Source: Nematostella vectensis
Taxonomy: Eukaryota; Cnidaria; Anthozoa; Actiniaria; Edwardsiidae
NCBI RefSeq assembly: GCF_932526225.1
Contig: NC_064048.1
Location: forward strand, 211,340-275,339
Direction of reading: 5' to 3'
DNA length: 64,000 bases
The notes below the pieces were generated by a model that saw only the letters and a list, made by a program, of their open reading frames with translations, ran no database searches and was not told the origin of the DNA. Below are positions 33,655-45,676 of this stretch, one piece after another. The position numbers and the translations under genes were made by a program. Position 1 is the stretch's first letter. Each line of letters starts with the position of its first letter.

Positions 33655-34170
33655 ATCTGTGCCTGTGTGCCCACCGTCTGCGAGCACACCGCCCGTGAGC
33701 ACACCGCCCGTGAGCACACCGCCCGTGAGCACACCGCCTGTGAGCCCACCGTCTGCGAGCCCACCGTCTGTGGGCCCACCGTCTGTGAGAGCACATCGCC
33801 CGTGTGCCCACCCTCTGCAAGCACACCGCCTGTCTGCCCACCCTCTGCGAGCACACCGCCTGTCTACCCACCCTCTGCAAGCACACCGCCTGTCTGCCCA
33901 CCCTCTGCGAGCACACCGCCTGTCTGCCCACCCTCTGCGAGCACACCGCCTGTGTGCCCACCCTCTGCAAGCACACCATCTGTGTGCCCACCCTCTGCGA
34001 GCACACCGCCTGTGTGCCCACCCTCTGCAAGCACACCATCTGTGTGCCCACCCTCTGCGAGCACACCGCCTGTCTGCCCACCCTCTGCGAGCACACAATT
34101 CCTGTGTGCCCACCGTCTGCAAGGACACCGCCTGTGTGCCCACCCTCTGCGAGCACACCGCCTGTGCCAG
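33655..34170 (+). repeat. 30 bp coding minisatellite
   Basis: Repeats of 30 bp (ccaccctctgcgagcacacc plus ten bases) encode PPSASTPPVC-like decapeptides, about a dozen copies, preceded by a 15 bp period (gtgagcacaccgccc). The productive frame moves twice, near 33790 and 34097, so copy-number change has broken it. Confidence 0.9.
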
Positions 34171-34722
34171 ACGTTCCCAAATGGGGAGGCTGTATTGTCA
34201 GTCATGGTCGGCAGTTTACGTTTGAGAACACTTGTCTAGTTGACAACTGGCTTGTGTTGATAGAGCGTGCACTGACGAATGACAAGCAGCTTCTAGAAAA
34301 AGTCCAAAATCATCCGGAGGCCAGGGAGTTCAGCCATATGTACAGATTGTGTTCTAACGGCAGTTTCAGTTCTGCCAAATGGTTACTTGCAGAAATGAAT
34401 GTAATTAGGCCTACAATTTCCGGTACCATCAATTTCCATGGTAACGAGCATTCACGCTTCCTTAAACATTTCTCGTTTTTTTACGAACACACAACGCATA
34501 GCAACTGCACTTCTGGTTACTGTCCGGCAAATGTGGTAGAGCGGCGCGGTGTTAACCACCCTGCTGTTGTGAGTTTTCCAGCGTTTGGTAAACCCCAAGT
34601 TCTAGAAGCAGTGGTAAAAGAATGGCTTCATGGGCACTCACAAAGCCATTGCGGTCAACGGTTTCCCCCATATGTACCCCCAGGAACAAGTGTGATATAT
34701 ATGGATATTGATAGTTTAACCG

Positions 34723-36700
34723 AGTGAGTACTGTACATATGTAGATTTCACTGTACATATGTAGATTTCACATTTTTACACAGTCACATTCTAATTCAGA
34801 GGCATTTGTTTTTTTTGTCTTCTATATTCTATTGAACTATACGCAACTGGTATTAATTAACGGTATAACGATTGCAATGTTACAATTACACTTGTTCAGT
34901 CAATATTCACAATGTCATTACATCTTTTGGTTGGTTTAAATGATAAAAAAACTAATTTTGATTACTCCATGTATTTGTTTGTTTAAGGAATAGACCTCGC
35001 GTTGTCAAGATGTCGCATCTTTCGGCAATGGACTATATATGGAGTATATATGATTACAGGAATCAAAGTTTACAATTTCCCGCAGCAGAGCAATACGCCT
35101 TACTATCGCCACCATGATATCGTCATCAGCATCATTACCATAACCAACACCATCATGATTAACATCTTGATATTAATGTACAAAGTTTTTGCCAAGATGT
35201 CCCATGTCAGGCAAAAGCTCTAAAAAGTACTGCGAAGTACAAAGTACTGCTTGGCAGTAACCCTGAGCCTAACTACGATTGTGGCTACCGTTGGGAAACT
35301 ATAAATGTGGGATTTATAGTTTCCTAACGGACCATAGCTAATTTTTTGCCGCTATTTTTTTTGCCATTTACTTTTTTATTACGCTTCCTAGAAATCCAAT
35401 AGCATACTGCGATGGGATAAGATACCATAGTCCAAAGTACTTTGGCAATGGTCTCCCGCTATTGTTGCCTGTCTTACATCGCTGAGAGACGTTCCCCATA
35501 TTATCTCTGGACCAGACTACAGGTAAGCAATTTTTAAAAATATGCGACTATCCAGTATTGGATCCAGTATCGGGCCAAGTTGTTGTCAAGATGTCCCATC
35601 TTTAGGCGACAAGACTGCAAAGATGTCTCATCTTTTGGCAGTTGCCCCCAAGGAAGCATCCCACAATTGTAACTTTTTTACTAGGAAGCAAACATTGATT
35701 TTTCATCTTTGCCTTTCAAATCGAAGAATTGCGTTAATCTTTGGTCTAAAATACCATATTCCGATAGTTCCTTTTTGTTTTCTTGTTTGTAAGTTCGATC
35801 TAATTGCCTGACAAAAGAAAGTGTAAACGATTCGGACTATTTATCTTTAAATAGCCCACTTCCAGAAATTTGTATTCAGGGAGTAAGAAAACATTGTTTT
35901 AGTCAGCTGAGAGACATGATTAACTCATTTTTAGTGAATAAAGATGAAATGTATTGTTTGAGTTGCTTATTAAACGCGAGACTGGATTTGGATATAACCA
36001 GAGCTCTATAATCACTACAGTTGCCGTCCTATCTTCTCCTGGGACCCCACGCTCGTTCCATACTTGCATATCAACTGATAGATAGATAGTGAGTAATGAA
36101 AATGCTACCGTAAAACAGCCCAAATCCATGAAAATAAATACGTTTTGATGACAAATCGATGTTAGTATGCAAGTGTGATTTTACTAAAACAATTAGACTA
36201 CTCGTTCTTATTTTCTGAGTCAAACAGTCAACCCTCGTTAACTATCTATTGACTCATAGAAAACTTGACCCCTTAGTCTAATTGTTAAGTATACATGTAC
36301 TGTATTGCCAAAATACAGTAAGTAGCTTTAATGAAATATAATCTGGTTGTTAGATACTTGCTTTACTAAATACATGTACCCTGTAATACTTGTTTATAGC
36401 ACGTAAGCAAATGTTGTGTATGCTTGGGATGGAAACTATTCCAATCCTCATTAATAGACAAATATAACAACCACACAGTATTTACCTAGCATTATGTGCT
36501 CTGGTGTCAGGTCTTGAAAAAAAGTTTGTGGATTTGCTGCAGTAGTTGCAAAAGTCAATAAAACTTAAATTGAAACATAATGGTCTACTGGGAAGAGTAG
36601 TTATTACCATTCTTGGTAAAGGTACATAAATAAGCTAGTTGTTTACAATAAACATGGACAATTTTTAAAATGGTTTAAATTAATTTTAACAATTATCAGA
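34723..36700. other. Intergenic stretch between convergent genes
   Basis: Apart from a doubtful exon-like piece at 34988-35110 (VVKMSHLSAMDYIWSIYDY) and the hairpin at 35288, no gene is seen. The motif aagatgtc followed by gcat/ccat/tcat occurs at about 35007, 35194, 35588 and 35620. The rest is AT-rich without recognisable elements. Confidence 0.5.
35288..35330. repeat. Hairpin: 19 bp stem, 5-base loop
   Basis: ccgttgggaaactataaat pairs with atttatagtttcctaacgg with one mismatch around gtggg. It sits in non-coding sequence between the two convergent genes. Confidence 0.8.
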
Positions 36701-36713
36701 TGACCAATCATAC

Positions 36714-39700
36714 CTGTGAAATTCCACATTTTCGGAGATAACGTTTTAAACAAACGATAATGTTGCTTGTTTCCCCTATACATGTTAATGTTATCCATCA
36801 ATAGGGTAACAGGTGCTGTCACAGGAAACTTGGCTTGTCGGATTGTACTGAAGTGGCTAAGTCGTTCATCAAGATACTTAATCCTGTAAAGAAAATTTAA
36901 TAGATGGGCTAATTACAACACATTACACAAATAAGACAATATCCTTAAGCCACAAAAATATTTTTTTACAAATTATAAAATCATGAAATTTCCACTGAAG
37001 AAAAATTGTTCCTACAAAGCTGCTTCACAAGACAGTTTAGGATGAACATCATAGCTGTGAACCCTCAAATTTAAAAACAATATTAATCATTATGAATTCG
37101 ATATCCTGTGTCATTTTTAACAAGAAAAACTACCAACAGGATCAAGGAAGGATAATTTGTGTTTGACATGGAAGAGCAGGCTCAAAATCTCAAGAATCCC
37201 ATTAAAAACAGGAGAGTTTACAGCTATGTATGGAATACACCTAAAGTGGAAAATTATACACTAATATATCACTTACAATGAATTCAAGTGAACACTTAAG
37301 CCAACTGCATTGAGCATGTTGATGAACTGTATTCCTTCCCCATACGACATGCACAGCAGCCCAAAGAACAACCGGACATCGTTTGGATACGACTGATTAC
37401 TTAGAGGTAAGAGCATGACCAGAACATCTCAGTTTGTACTCATGGGTCTTTGCAATATTCACATCTCTCTTCCCAATTATTGTTTCAAGAATGTTTTCTA
37501 AAAGGGGACATTCAGTCTGAATTCAGCTTGACAGCTGCAAAAAGACATCCTCTGGCACATCTTGCTTGCCTTCTCTTAATTTCCCTGTTGATATTAAAAC
37601 AATAGTGTTTATCTACATTAGAAATGGTTACATATTCACGAAATATGTTTTACATCAAAACTTCACAAACTGTTGCTGCAACTGTACAATTGGAGTCTAC
37701 AGTATGGCTCCATATCTTATACTCAATATTCTAATGAAAACTATTACCATGCACTTTTTGGTAGCTTTAACCAAATGTGCAAATTTTTTTTGCTTATCTG
37801 CCAGACAAGCTGTAATATCATTGTAACAAAACGTTACAGCATCCAGCTTTTATTGGCCATCTATACTATGAAATTTGAAATCAATATTTATGGAGTTTTT
37901 CAGAGATTGCATAAATCTATCAACGAAAGAAACATGTTCAAAACCACTCCCCTTGGGCCACAGAAGTATGTACTCTAACTCCCTAATAGAAATTATATAC
38001 CTTATTTCAAAAAAAGTTGCTTTGGGGTTTGGTCTTTGGTAGGTGCTATCTTGAGATTGTTTCATAGTCACTCAAGCAAAGAACTCCATTTTGTTCAGCA
38101 ACAAAATACCAAAGCCCAAAGCAGCGTTTACTCAATTAGGTGTATACCTGATCTGAATCCAGTGTCACATTTCTTCTTGAATCCTGCCATCTCATTTTTG
38201 AGCTGCTGAGCTTGATGGTCTGATAAGGTTGCCCCCTTCTGTTTCAGCTCCTGGATTTTCGTTTCATATATTTTCACCAAGGCAGTGACATAGTTTTCTC
38301 TGGCATTGCTTAGAAGTTCATATTTCTGGATTAAAGGTTTCATATCATAACCCTGAAAAGTTAAGTTGGTCTACATTATACATGTGCACTTTTAATAAGA
38401 AATGTGATCTGAATCAGAAGGTATTGTACAATGAAAGGGTCCTTGCACTGAAAATTTGTCATGTTGAAAACAATAGAGCAATATTGTCAGCGGTTGTTGT
38501 GAGTAATTAATCCAGCATTAGATTTTGTTCAGAATAGGTACAATTACTTTGCAATTGATTTCACTACAGTCATGTGGGAACTGATCTGTTACATTTAATT
38601 AGTATAATTACTCAAGTGATCATAACTTTAATGTGTTAAATGATTGATGGGTAGACACCCTGTACAGCCACTTACTTCATCAGATGAGCTTGACAATCGC
38701 TCCCATGTGACTTTCATTTCTTCCTCCAGCTCTTTAAGTCTCAGCCTTATGTCATCCTCCATGCTGACAGTATGTACTGATAGTTGTGGAGCTATGATCT
38801 GGTCTTTTATCTTTAGATCCACGTACACCACACATACAAAAAGTCAAGGTATGACAACAGAATAGTTTAAAAGTTTACGATCCTACTACACATAGCTATC
38901 TGTACATACATTTGAAGTGTCAAAAAATGATAAAGAGTTTTCAAGGATACACTTGTCTATTGCCTTTCAGGACTCTATTTTTCTTGCAGTTTGGAAAAGC
39001 TGCACTCACACATCGTGATAGAAGAGTTTTTTACTCTCCTCCCAGTATTTCTAGCAGATGAGCTTGCTCAACTTGGTGATCATTTTTTAATTCGCAGATT
39101 TCTCTTATCTTGTTCTGCAGCAATTCACCTATCAATTCTACAGTAGGTTTATTCCCAAAGATAAATAACTTGTCTTTCTAGGAGCCAGGACAGTGAGTGC
39201 CTTTTGTTATCAACAGCAATGGAATACCAAGCCCCATTCAAATTCAATAGACTCAAAATATGCAGAAGAACTAACCTTTATCTTGAAATCCTTTTCTTTG
39301 CTGGCCGTCCTTGCTTCTTAGATGTAGGAGTAAGGTCATGCTTAAACAAAGACTTTCTTGCTTTTGGGGAAGAGGTATCTGCGGGAAAAAGATATTTCAC
39401 AGAAAAAAATTAACATACCTGTTTCCAAAGTATCCAATCCATAAGAAAAGATTTCTTTATGTTACTAGGTGACTAAAAGCTTCTTTTTTCTAAAACAGTA
39501 TAAAACGCCCATGGAGGCAAGTAATGGGCAAGTATAGAAAAATAAACCTAATTCCATCATTGCCATCATCTCTCTGTATTGGTATGAACATGCATGGAAA
39601 TAACTTCCCCACAGAAGCCTAAATTGACTCCCGATCATCTAAAGATTAGGTCCATTAAGCCCAAAATTGTGATCACTATTAAACTAACCTACAGAAGTTT

Positions 39701-39924
39701 TTTCATCGTAAAAAGTGTTAAAATCTCTTGACAACGCTTTTTATTGTAAAAAGCCATTTATAAAGAGTTTTCGATAATACAAGTACTTTAAATCAAGGAG
39801 TTTTTAAACGCTGTTTCTTACCTGCGATATTCAAATCTTCGAAGGAAACATTCAGAACATCGAGCACAATGTCTTCTTCCAGTTCTTCTTCGCGGCCTTT
39901 GGCGCCTTGAGAAGCTTCCGCCAT
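36714..39924 (-). CDS. Multi-exon gene of unknown family with AT-hook, coiled coil and DNINMYRG segment
   Basis: Exons on the minus strand with GT-AG signals: E1 39924-39822 ([18 protein letters not shown], donor GTAAGA); E2 39378-39276 ([12 protein letters not shown], with AT-hook-like [10 protein letters not shown]); E3 about 38816-38676 ([20 protein letters not shown], coiled coil, donor GTAAGT); E4 38352-38148 ([20 protein letters not shown], coiled coil, donor GTATAC); E5 about 37430-37277 ([19 protein letters not shown], donor GTAAGT); E6 36883-36714 ([41 protein letters not shown], donor GTATGA). Phase between E1 and E2 fits, but E2 has a TAA five bases before its donor, so the gene may be broken or my E2 end may be wrong. 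The AT-hook and the DN segment suggest a nuclear DNA-acting protein, possibly of a transposon. The family is not named. Confidence 0.55.
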
Positions 39925-40167
39925 GTTGGAATCAAGGCGCAAATTTTACTCCATTAAAATATTTATAAATCCCCTCCAATCACATTGAAATGTCGATAAA
40001 TATTATTTTGGATGTAACAATTATAATAATTCGTGCTTTGAGCGCAAAAAAAGGCAAAAATCACAAGTTTGCGACTTTGGGTGCAAAAATGTGCAAAGTC
40101 GCAACCCTTTGTACCAGTCGCTTCTTTTCTTTTCTTTGACAATAGGCAACCCACACGGCAGAGCGCG

Positions 40168-42144
40168 TGGCCTTGTTGTTGGTGGCCTACTCCCAAATGA
40201 ATGCAATGAAGAAAAAATCAGATTGATTTTGGAAGCAAATCCTAAAAAAAAACATCCAAGGCATCACTGACAGTGCTAAAATGCTAACTTCTAATTTCAA
40301 ACCAAACCCTTTCATTGATCTATGTTTGGGGTAGAGAGGAAGCAAAGAATATCAATTGACTAAAAAATAGTCGACGGGAGAGGAGATATAAAGTAAATTG
40401 ACAAGCTTTGTCCTTGCGAAGAACAATGGATGAAACAGGATTTCAAAGATGGAATATAGTGTCATACACAATTTTAGATACTGGAGTTTTAATGTACCAT
40501 TTTAAGTGGTGATTTTCCATCCCCATGGGAATTAATATCTACAAATATGCATCCAGTAATGCATTATATTTTGGTGTTTTGAGAAACCCTGGATCCAACT
40601 ATTCCAATGAAATAAATCTAAACCTCTAAAATAAATGTAATGGGAAAGAGACTTAGAAAGAAAATCCTAAAAAGAAGATATAATTGAGAGTACTAAATGG
40701 AAATTACAAATTTAAAAATAAAATTTGTTCATTAATTTATATTTGGTGTAGAGGGGAAATAGCAAAGAGCATCAATTGCATAAAAATAGTCAACAGGGAG
40801 AAAAAAAAAGGAAAAAATATGACTCTTCTTTAAATGTTTGAAAAGAAAATATAATAACAATAATGTGATAATTATATTCAGTACTTCTCTAAAATATCCC
40901 CTTTCCCATTATCTTTAGGTTTATAGAAAACTGTTTTCTTTACAGATTTATTATTTAAAAAGCAAAACTTTGTTTTTAGTTTTATATTATATAAGTATCT
41001 TGTTCTAAAAAAACCTATGAGTGTGTACTGCTGAATCACATAGTAATGAACTAGTCATTTGCGCCCCCTCCCTTATGGTCCCGCAGAAGTCAGAGGTTAA
41101 TGTGGGGTTTTAGACCACTTTTTAACCAGAATATGTCAAGAGGGGTGGTGGTATTGACTGTTTTTTACTCTTAACTTGGAAACAGGCTTTTATTAAAGTT
41201 TAATCCCCCACCCTTCAGGTTCATAAAAGAGTGAAAACAATTATTTATTATTTCTTTCAAAACAATCTTTTTATCAAGCCATTTATAATCTAACTAATTT
41301 TCCACAACTATTTGAAAAAAAAAATAAACACATGAGATGCAAGATGCAGACAATAACAACAATACATATTGAAAATAGGGTTTTTTTATCCTCGGTAAGG
41401 AAAATTTCTCTTGTAAGTTGAAAAAGCTGCTGTATCTTCTAAGGATATGTATCTTCTTAGGACTAAGAGCACAGGATATAAAGACAAGAACGGTCTTCTT
41501 TAGCAGTATTTGACAAATGCAACACGATATTGGTTAGCCTTTATGAAATATCTCAACACAATCAATCTGCCCTGAAGAAGTCTTATTAAAGACGAATTCC
41601 AGTTTTTGTTGTATTGTATTTTATTCAACACAATCAAGAATATAGATAAAACGAAGAATGTCAAAACAAAACCTGTTATGCCTAAATAATTTGATTACTG
41701 AGTTAAGTACTCGCATTCTCAAAGCATACAAAAAGGACAACAAAAAGCCTAATAACTGTCATATCCTCAATAGACAATACAAATCGTCGTCCGAAACTCA
41801 CCTTGCATTGTTTTTGTTTTTTGTTTTTTTGGTCGCTTTCTTGTGGTTCTGTTCGCTTTTTAATGTGAACTGTTACTTGCTTAAATTTACTAGCTAAAAC
41901 CAGATAAATCTTGGCGTGAATGAATGTTAGTAGATCTCCTCTAGTCGACTTTATCCTTAAGTCACAAAATTTGAGGCAAAATAAATAATCATCGCATAAT
42001 CGACAAGAACTTTTTCCCCTGCTCCGTGCTTGTATTTAGTCGCCATTTCGGGGCCAAGTGGGGCCTGGGAGTCGCGCGGCTAGCTGGCTGGCTGGCGAGT
42101 GACACCACAGGGTACCCGCGCGATGACCACAAAGCCAAGCCGCA
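40168..42144 (+). repeat. Long direct repeat, left copy (1977 bp)
   Basis: From tggccttgttgttggtggcc to cacaaagccaagccgca it matches 49887-52307 nearly throughout, in the same orientation. Compared with the right copy it lacks about 270 bp (after 40410) and a 230 bp insert. It starts TG and ends CA, as LTRs do, but no target duplication was found outside the pair. No convincing gene lies inside. Confidence 0.85.
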
Positions 42145-43184
42145 TCCTGTACCAAATATAACTGTGTTTACTGGTATAAAGGTTTTCTACTCCCCTTATG
42201 TAATGAGCGAATTTCAGATGCTTTTTAGGGCGTGTGCTACTTTATGGCAAACAGAGATGTCATATAGCAAGTGGGACTCCACCAACCGTTTCTGGTCGGG
42301 AGGAAATATTCCATGTGCACCCATGCGGAACATCGGTATAAAAGTACAACCACGGACTAACTCATGACCAGTTGGTAAAGCTCTTGCCCGACATGGTATC
42401 TCGACGTGGTAGCTCCGTATTTTCCCCTAAAATGGCCGAGGTTCAAGCCCCCGATAATGTAATTATCCTTCCCCCCGATATCGAGGAGCAACAAGAACCA
42501 CCAGTCGCTGAACAACAGGTTCAGCAGAACCCACCTAATGAGGTTTGTATGCTTGTTATATCATTTCAATGCACTAGCAGTTTTTGTCTTGGCCGCACAA
42601 CCGCAACTGTAGTTATTAGTCTCCTACAGTTTCCAGGACATTCTCAGGTATTTCATGTCTACAGTCCTCTACCAATTTATTAACGTTTACTCTATATTTT
42701 AGTTTAGTTAGTTTCTTCAGGTTCGGGATTTATGCAATTTTCATTCGAACGTGTGTTTATGTAGGCGGATTTCTCGTTCTATTATCTAGTACGTTAAGGC
42801 GGTTGTTGCGGTACACTATTAGTTCTCTATCATGTAGACCTCTGAATATTTTATACTTTCCTATCTCGACAGTCGTCGTCTCTAGTTATTTGTTTTCTAC
42901 TTTAGTTGGACCGTCCACTTAGGCGTATCGTCATGTTGTGCGTATTCTACGTAGCCGTCGTCTTGTTGTGCGTATTCCACATAGCCGGGCTGGTCTACTA
43001 TTAAAATCTTTACGTTAATGCATTACATTTTGTTTCGATTGGGGCCGTCTTGTACATAAAAACAATATATATAATCAGTGTATTTGTAACTCTTGCAGCC
43101 TCAGTTTTTCATTCGCACGTGTGTCATGTATTTATTCTTTGAGTTGGTCAGAGCCTACAGGGATCAATTATTCACATAAATTAA

Positions 43185-43545
43185 AAAAAGGTCGGTCGGG
43201 GCAGACTAAAAGAAAGAAAGTAAAATGTTGGCCCGGGCCGAATAGAAGAAAGAAAGGAAAAACGTCGGTCGGGGCCGGGGAAAGAAAGAGAAAATGTCGG
43301 TCGGGGCCGTCTTAAAAAAAAAATTCGTTTCATCCGCCAAATGTGTCAGTCTGGGCTGACTAGAAGAATGAAAGAAAAAATGTCGGTTGGGGCCGACTAG
43401 AAGAAAGAAAAAAATGCCGGTAGGGGCCGACTAGAAGAAAGAAAGTAAAATGTTGGCCCGGGCCGACTAGAAGAAAGAAAGAAAAAAAGTCAGCCGGGGC
43501 CGATTAGAGGAAAGAAAGAAAAATGTCCGTCGCGCCGTCGTAAAA
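43185..43545 (+). repeat. Degenerate ~36 bp minisatellite
   Basis: About nine imperfect copies of tcggtcggggccgactagaag followed by aaagaaagaaaaaatg, inside the gag-like intron. A further lone copy lies at about 43790. Confidence 0.85.
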
Positions 43546-43838
43546 AAAACATCGTCTTTTGCGGCTTCCGTAGAAGGATATCCCCCTGGAAGGACTTTTA
43601 GTTACTCGTTTGAACTTTGGCGTAAAAAGCAGAGAATCCAACAAACTAACAGATGTTCAAAACATTGTAATCTCGGCCGCCTTGTGGTTTTTGATGCCGG
43701 GGTTAAAAATAGGTATCCGCATGTAGCCAGCGTGTATTTGCCATTTCAAAAAAAAAAAAGGTTAAAGAGAAAATATCAAAGTAAAAAAGATATCGGTTGG
43801 GGCCGGCTAGAAGGAAATAGATTAATAGAAAAGAAATA

Positions 43839-43913
<75 letters not shown>

Positions 43914-44181
43914 TATAATTATAACTATAACTATAACAATAACAATAACAATAACAATAACAATAACAATAACAATAACAATAACAATAACAATAACAAT
44001 AACAATAACAATAACAATAACAATAACAATAACAATAACAATAACAATAACAATAACAATAACAATAACAATAACAATAACAATAACAATAACAATAACA
44101 ATAACAATAACAATAACAATAACAATAACAATAACAATAACAATAACAATAACAATAACAATAACAATAATAATAATAATG
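43839..44181. repeat. (AAT)n then (AATAAC)n microsatellite
   Basis: A trinucleotide run at 43839-43912 passes into about 40 copies of the hexanucleotide aataac (43930-44170) and back to aat. The long Ile/Val and Leu frames on the minus strand are artefacts of this repeat. Confidence 0.97.
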
Positions 44182-44759
44182 GTAATAAATAGATTGTCAC
44201 ACACACAAAAAATTGGAGAACACACATAAAAATACTTGGTTATTTTCAGATAAGTAACGGGCGCTTTTGTGTTTTGACGTTGTAGATCGCCGAGCAGATT
44301 AAAGCCTTGCAGGCACAACTGGCTGTACTTAATGCTGCGAAAACAGACAAAGGCGGAGTCCCCGCCGCTTTTCAGCTCGTCCGCCAGTTAGCGAGTGCCC
44401 CTCCTCGGCTCAGAGACCCAGCCATGATCATGAACGCCCTTCAAAACCTAGCCGACGAGGCAAGATATTGCAGTGACACCAAGGCGGCTCAATATGAGGT
44501 GGTACTCAGTGCAGGCCGCACATGTATAAACCACAGTTTGGAGACCTCATCATCAGGCTTTTAGAAACCAAAGAGGATATGTCCGTCGCGTCTACAATCT
44601 CCAAGATGATGAAAAGTGACGGCCCTACACAGTTTAGGAGAGGGCGCGGCCGCTTCGGCGGGTATTCAGAGCTCCACCACTCAAAGAGCGTGGCCGTGGA
44701 GCATGTTTCATTTGTGGAAAACCTGGAAAAACTGCCCTAATTCTCAGAATGCGGTCTAG

Positions 44760-45670
44760 AATATATAATTAAAAAAACTTATTCTGTCATATTTGTTTTC
44801 CATTTCTACCGGAAAAGGTAGTTCTCTTATTCTTGGAAGTTTCACAGTTTAGATCACGTGAGCGCGAGTTAGCGGATCTAATCATATAGTCACGTGGTCA
44901 CATTCCTTGTAATTTTTCGACACACCTGTCGTTGTTAGACCCACGGTTCAAGGGTGCGATTGGAAAGGTCTGCCCACCAATATTGTTGGTCCTAGGCCCC
45001 CGCCTGAATTTGTAGCGCAAGCTCGTTGCCTCGCTAGCCCCAGAGAAGTTATCTTCCGTGATCTGGGAAAATGTGGGAGCCAAGCTTCAGATGATGATAA
45101 TCTGGCAATTCCTAGGATATCCTAGGAACTCCCAAATCCTCGGCTATTCTCCTAGATTCTCCCAAAAGTTGGGAAACACAGCGTTATACTAAAGTGGCAG
45201 GACCTGGGAAAATGTGGGAGCCACGTTCTCATAAATTGGGACTCTTTAAGATATCCTAGGAGCTACCCTATATTTTGTCTCCCAGATTCTCCTAGACTCG
45301 ATTTCCAGCTCTTTTCTGTAGGACCGACCGCAGTGTGGATATTATGGCTTAAAATCGGGAGATACGTGAGAACACCTCTACAAAATTGGCAGCTCGTTGG
45401 ATGCCCTCTTGTCACGCTGGGGCCAGACCACCCCTCCAACGCGTCTCTGAACGGGGGGTGAACAAATCCAAGATGGCGCCCCGAAGCCCGTAAAGAATCA
45501 CGGGAGTTTTCAGGCTGGATTTCCTTGGCAAAATGGGTTGCCTTTTGAGGGGTAACACGGGGACTGGGTACGATATGGATTCATTTGGCGCCTAAATTTA
45601 CATTCTCGAAGAAATAAGCTTTCATTTGATGCCTCTTTTACTAGGATTTATCGAACTCGAATTAGGTTCT
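44760..45670. other. Non-coding stretch with ~150 bp imperfect direct repeat
   Basis: gggaaaatgtgggagcca occurs at about 45064 and 45208, each followed by related sequence (gatatcctagga, ctcctagattctccc). I see no gene here. Confidence 0.6.
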
Positions 45671-45676
45671 TAGTCC

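Larger units (their letters stand above)
30325..34722 (+). pseudogene. Multi-exon gene of unknown family with decapeptide repeats and Cys-protease-like segment
   Basis: Exon-like blocks on the plus strand: 30325-30509 (LEQLLGSIGLFAHQVG), 30650-30791 (CVGREIQKN, HYNECPGYGRN), 30923-31010 (FAQEMLDGNSFIRDFGTRQ), 32027-32236 (FEDWNTIELTLRER, DVMIDIHEIKV), 32567-32780 (EWGFLLRKMFGMHLGTGG, then FEASHKLHRQLYSKASNHDS), a small block near 33080-33160, 33355-33650 and 33650-34722. The last block ends at a gtgagt donor after MDIDSLTE. It contains VPKWGGCIVSHG, FENTCLVDNWL, HSNCTSGYCP and CGQRFPP, which recalls a Cys-protease/deubiquitinase box (NTC...DNWL); this is only a resemblance. Lesions: TGA for an expected Trp at about 33566, two frame changes in the repeat block and a shift in the 32567 exon. 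I cannot name the family. Confidence 0.6.
42432..44755 (+). pseudogene. DIRS-like gag (nucleocapsid) remnant with intron
   Basis: Exon 1 begins MAEVQAPDNVIILPPDIEEQ at ATG 42432 and ends NPPNE at 42540 before GTTTGT. Exon 2 starts at 44286 after cgttgtag with IAEQIKALQAQLAVLNAAK. It continues LRDPAMIMNALQNLADEARY, then shifts frame near 44520 to MYKPQFGDLIIRLLETKED, and ends with an Arg/Gly stretch (FRRGRGRFGG) and a CCHC knuckle (CFICGKPGK) that has lost its His and last Cys. The Q-rich start, RGRG stretch and knuckle fit a DIRS-type gag. No RT follows here. Confidence 0.65.

Noticed and set aside
33577-34205. Minus-strand frames of 113-193 residues across the Cys/Arg/Gly repeats
   Set aside because: Antisense readings of the 30 bp minisatellite; any period divisible by three opens all frames.
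43776-44318. 180-residue frame of alternating Ile/Val and a 98-residue poly-Leu frame
   Set aside because: They are translations of the (AATAAC)n/(AAT)n microsatellite, not proteins.
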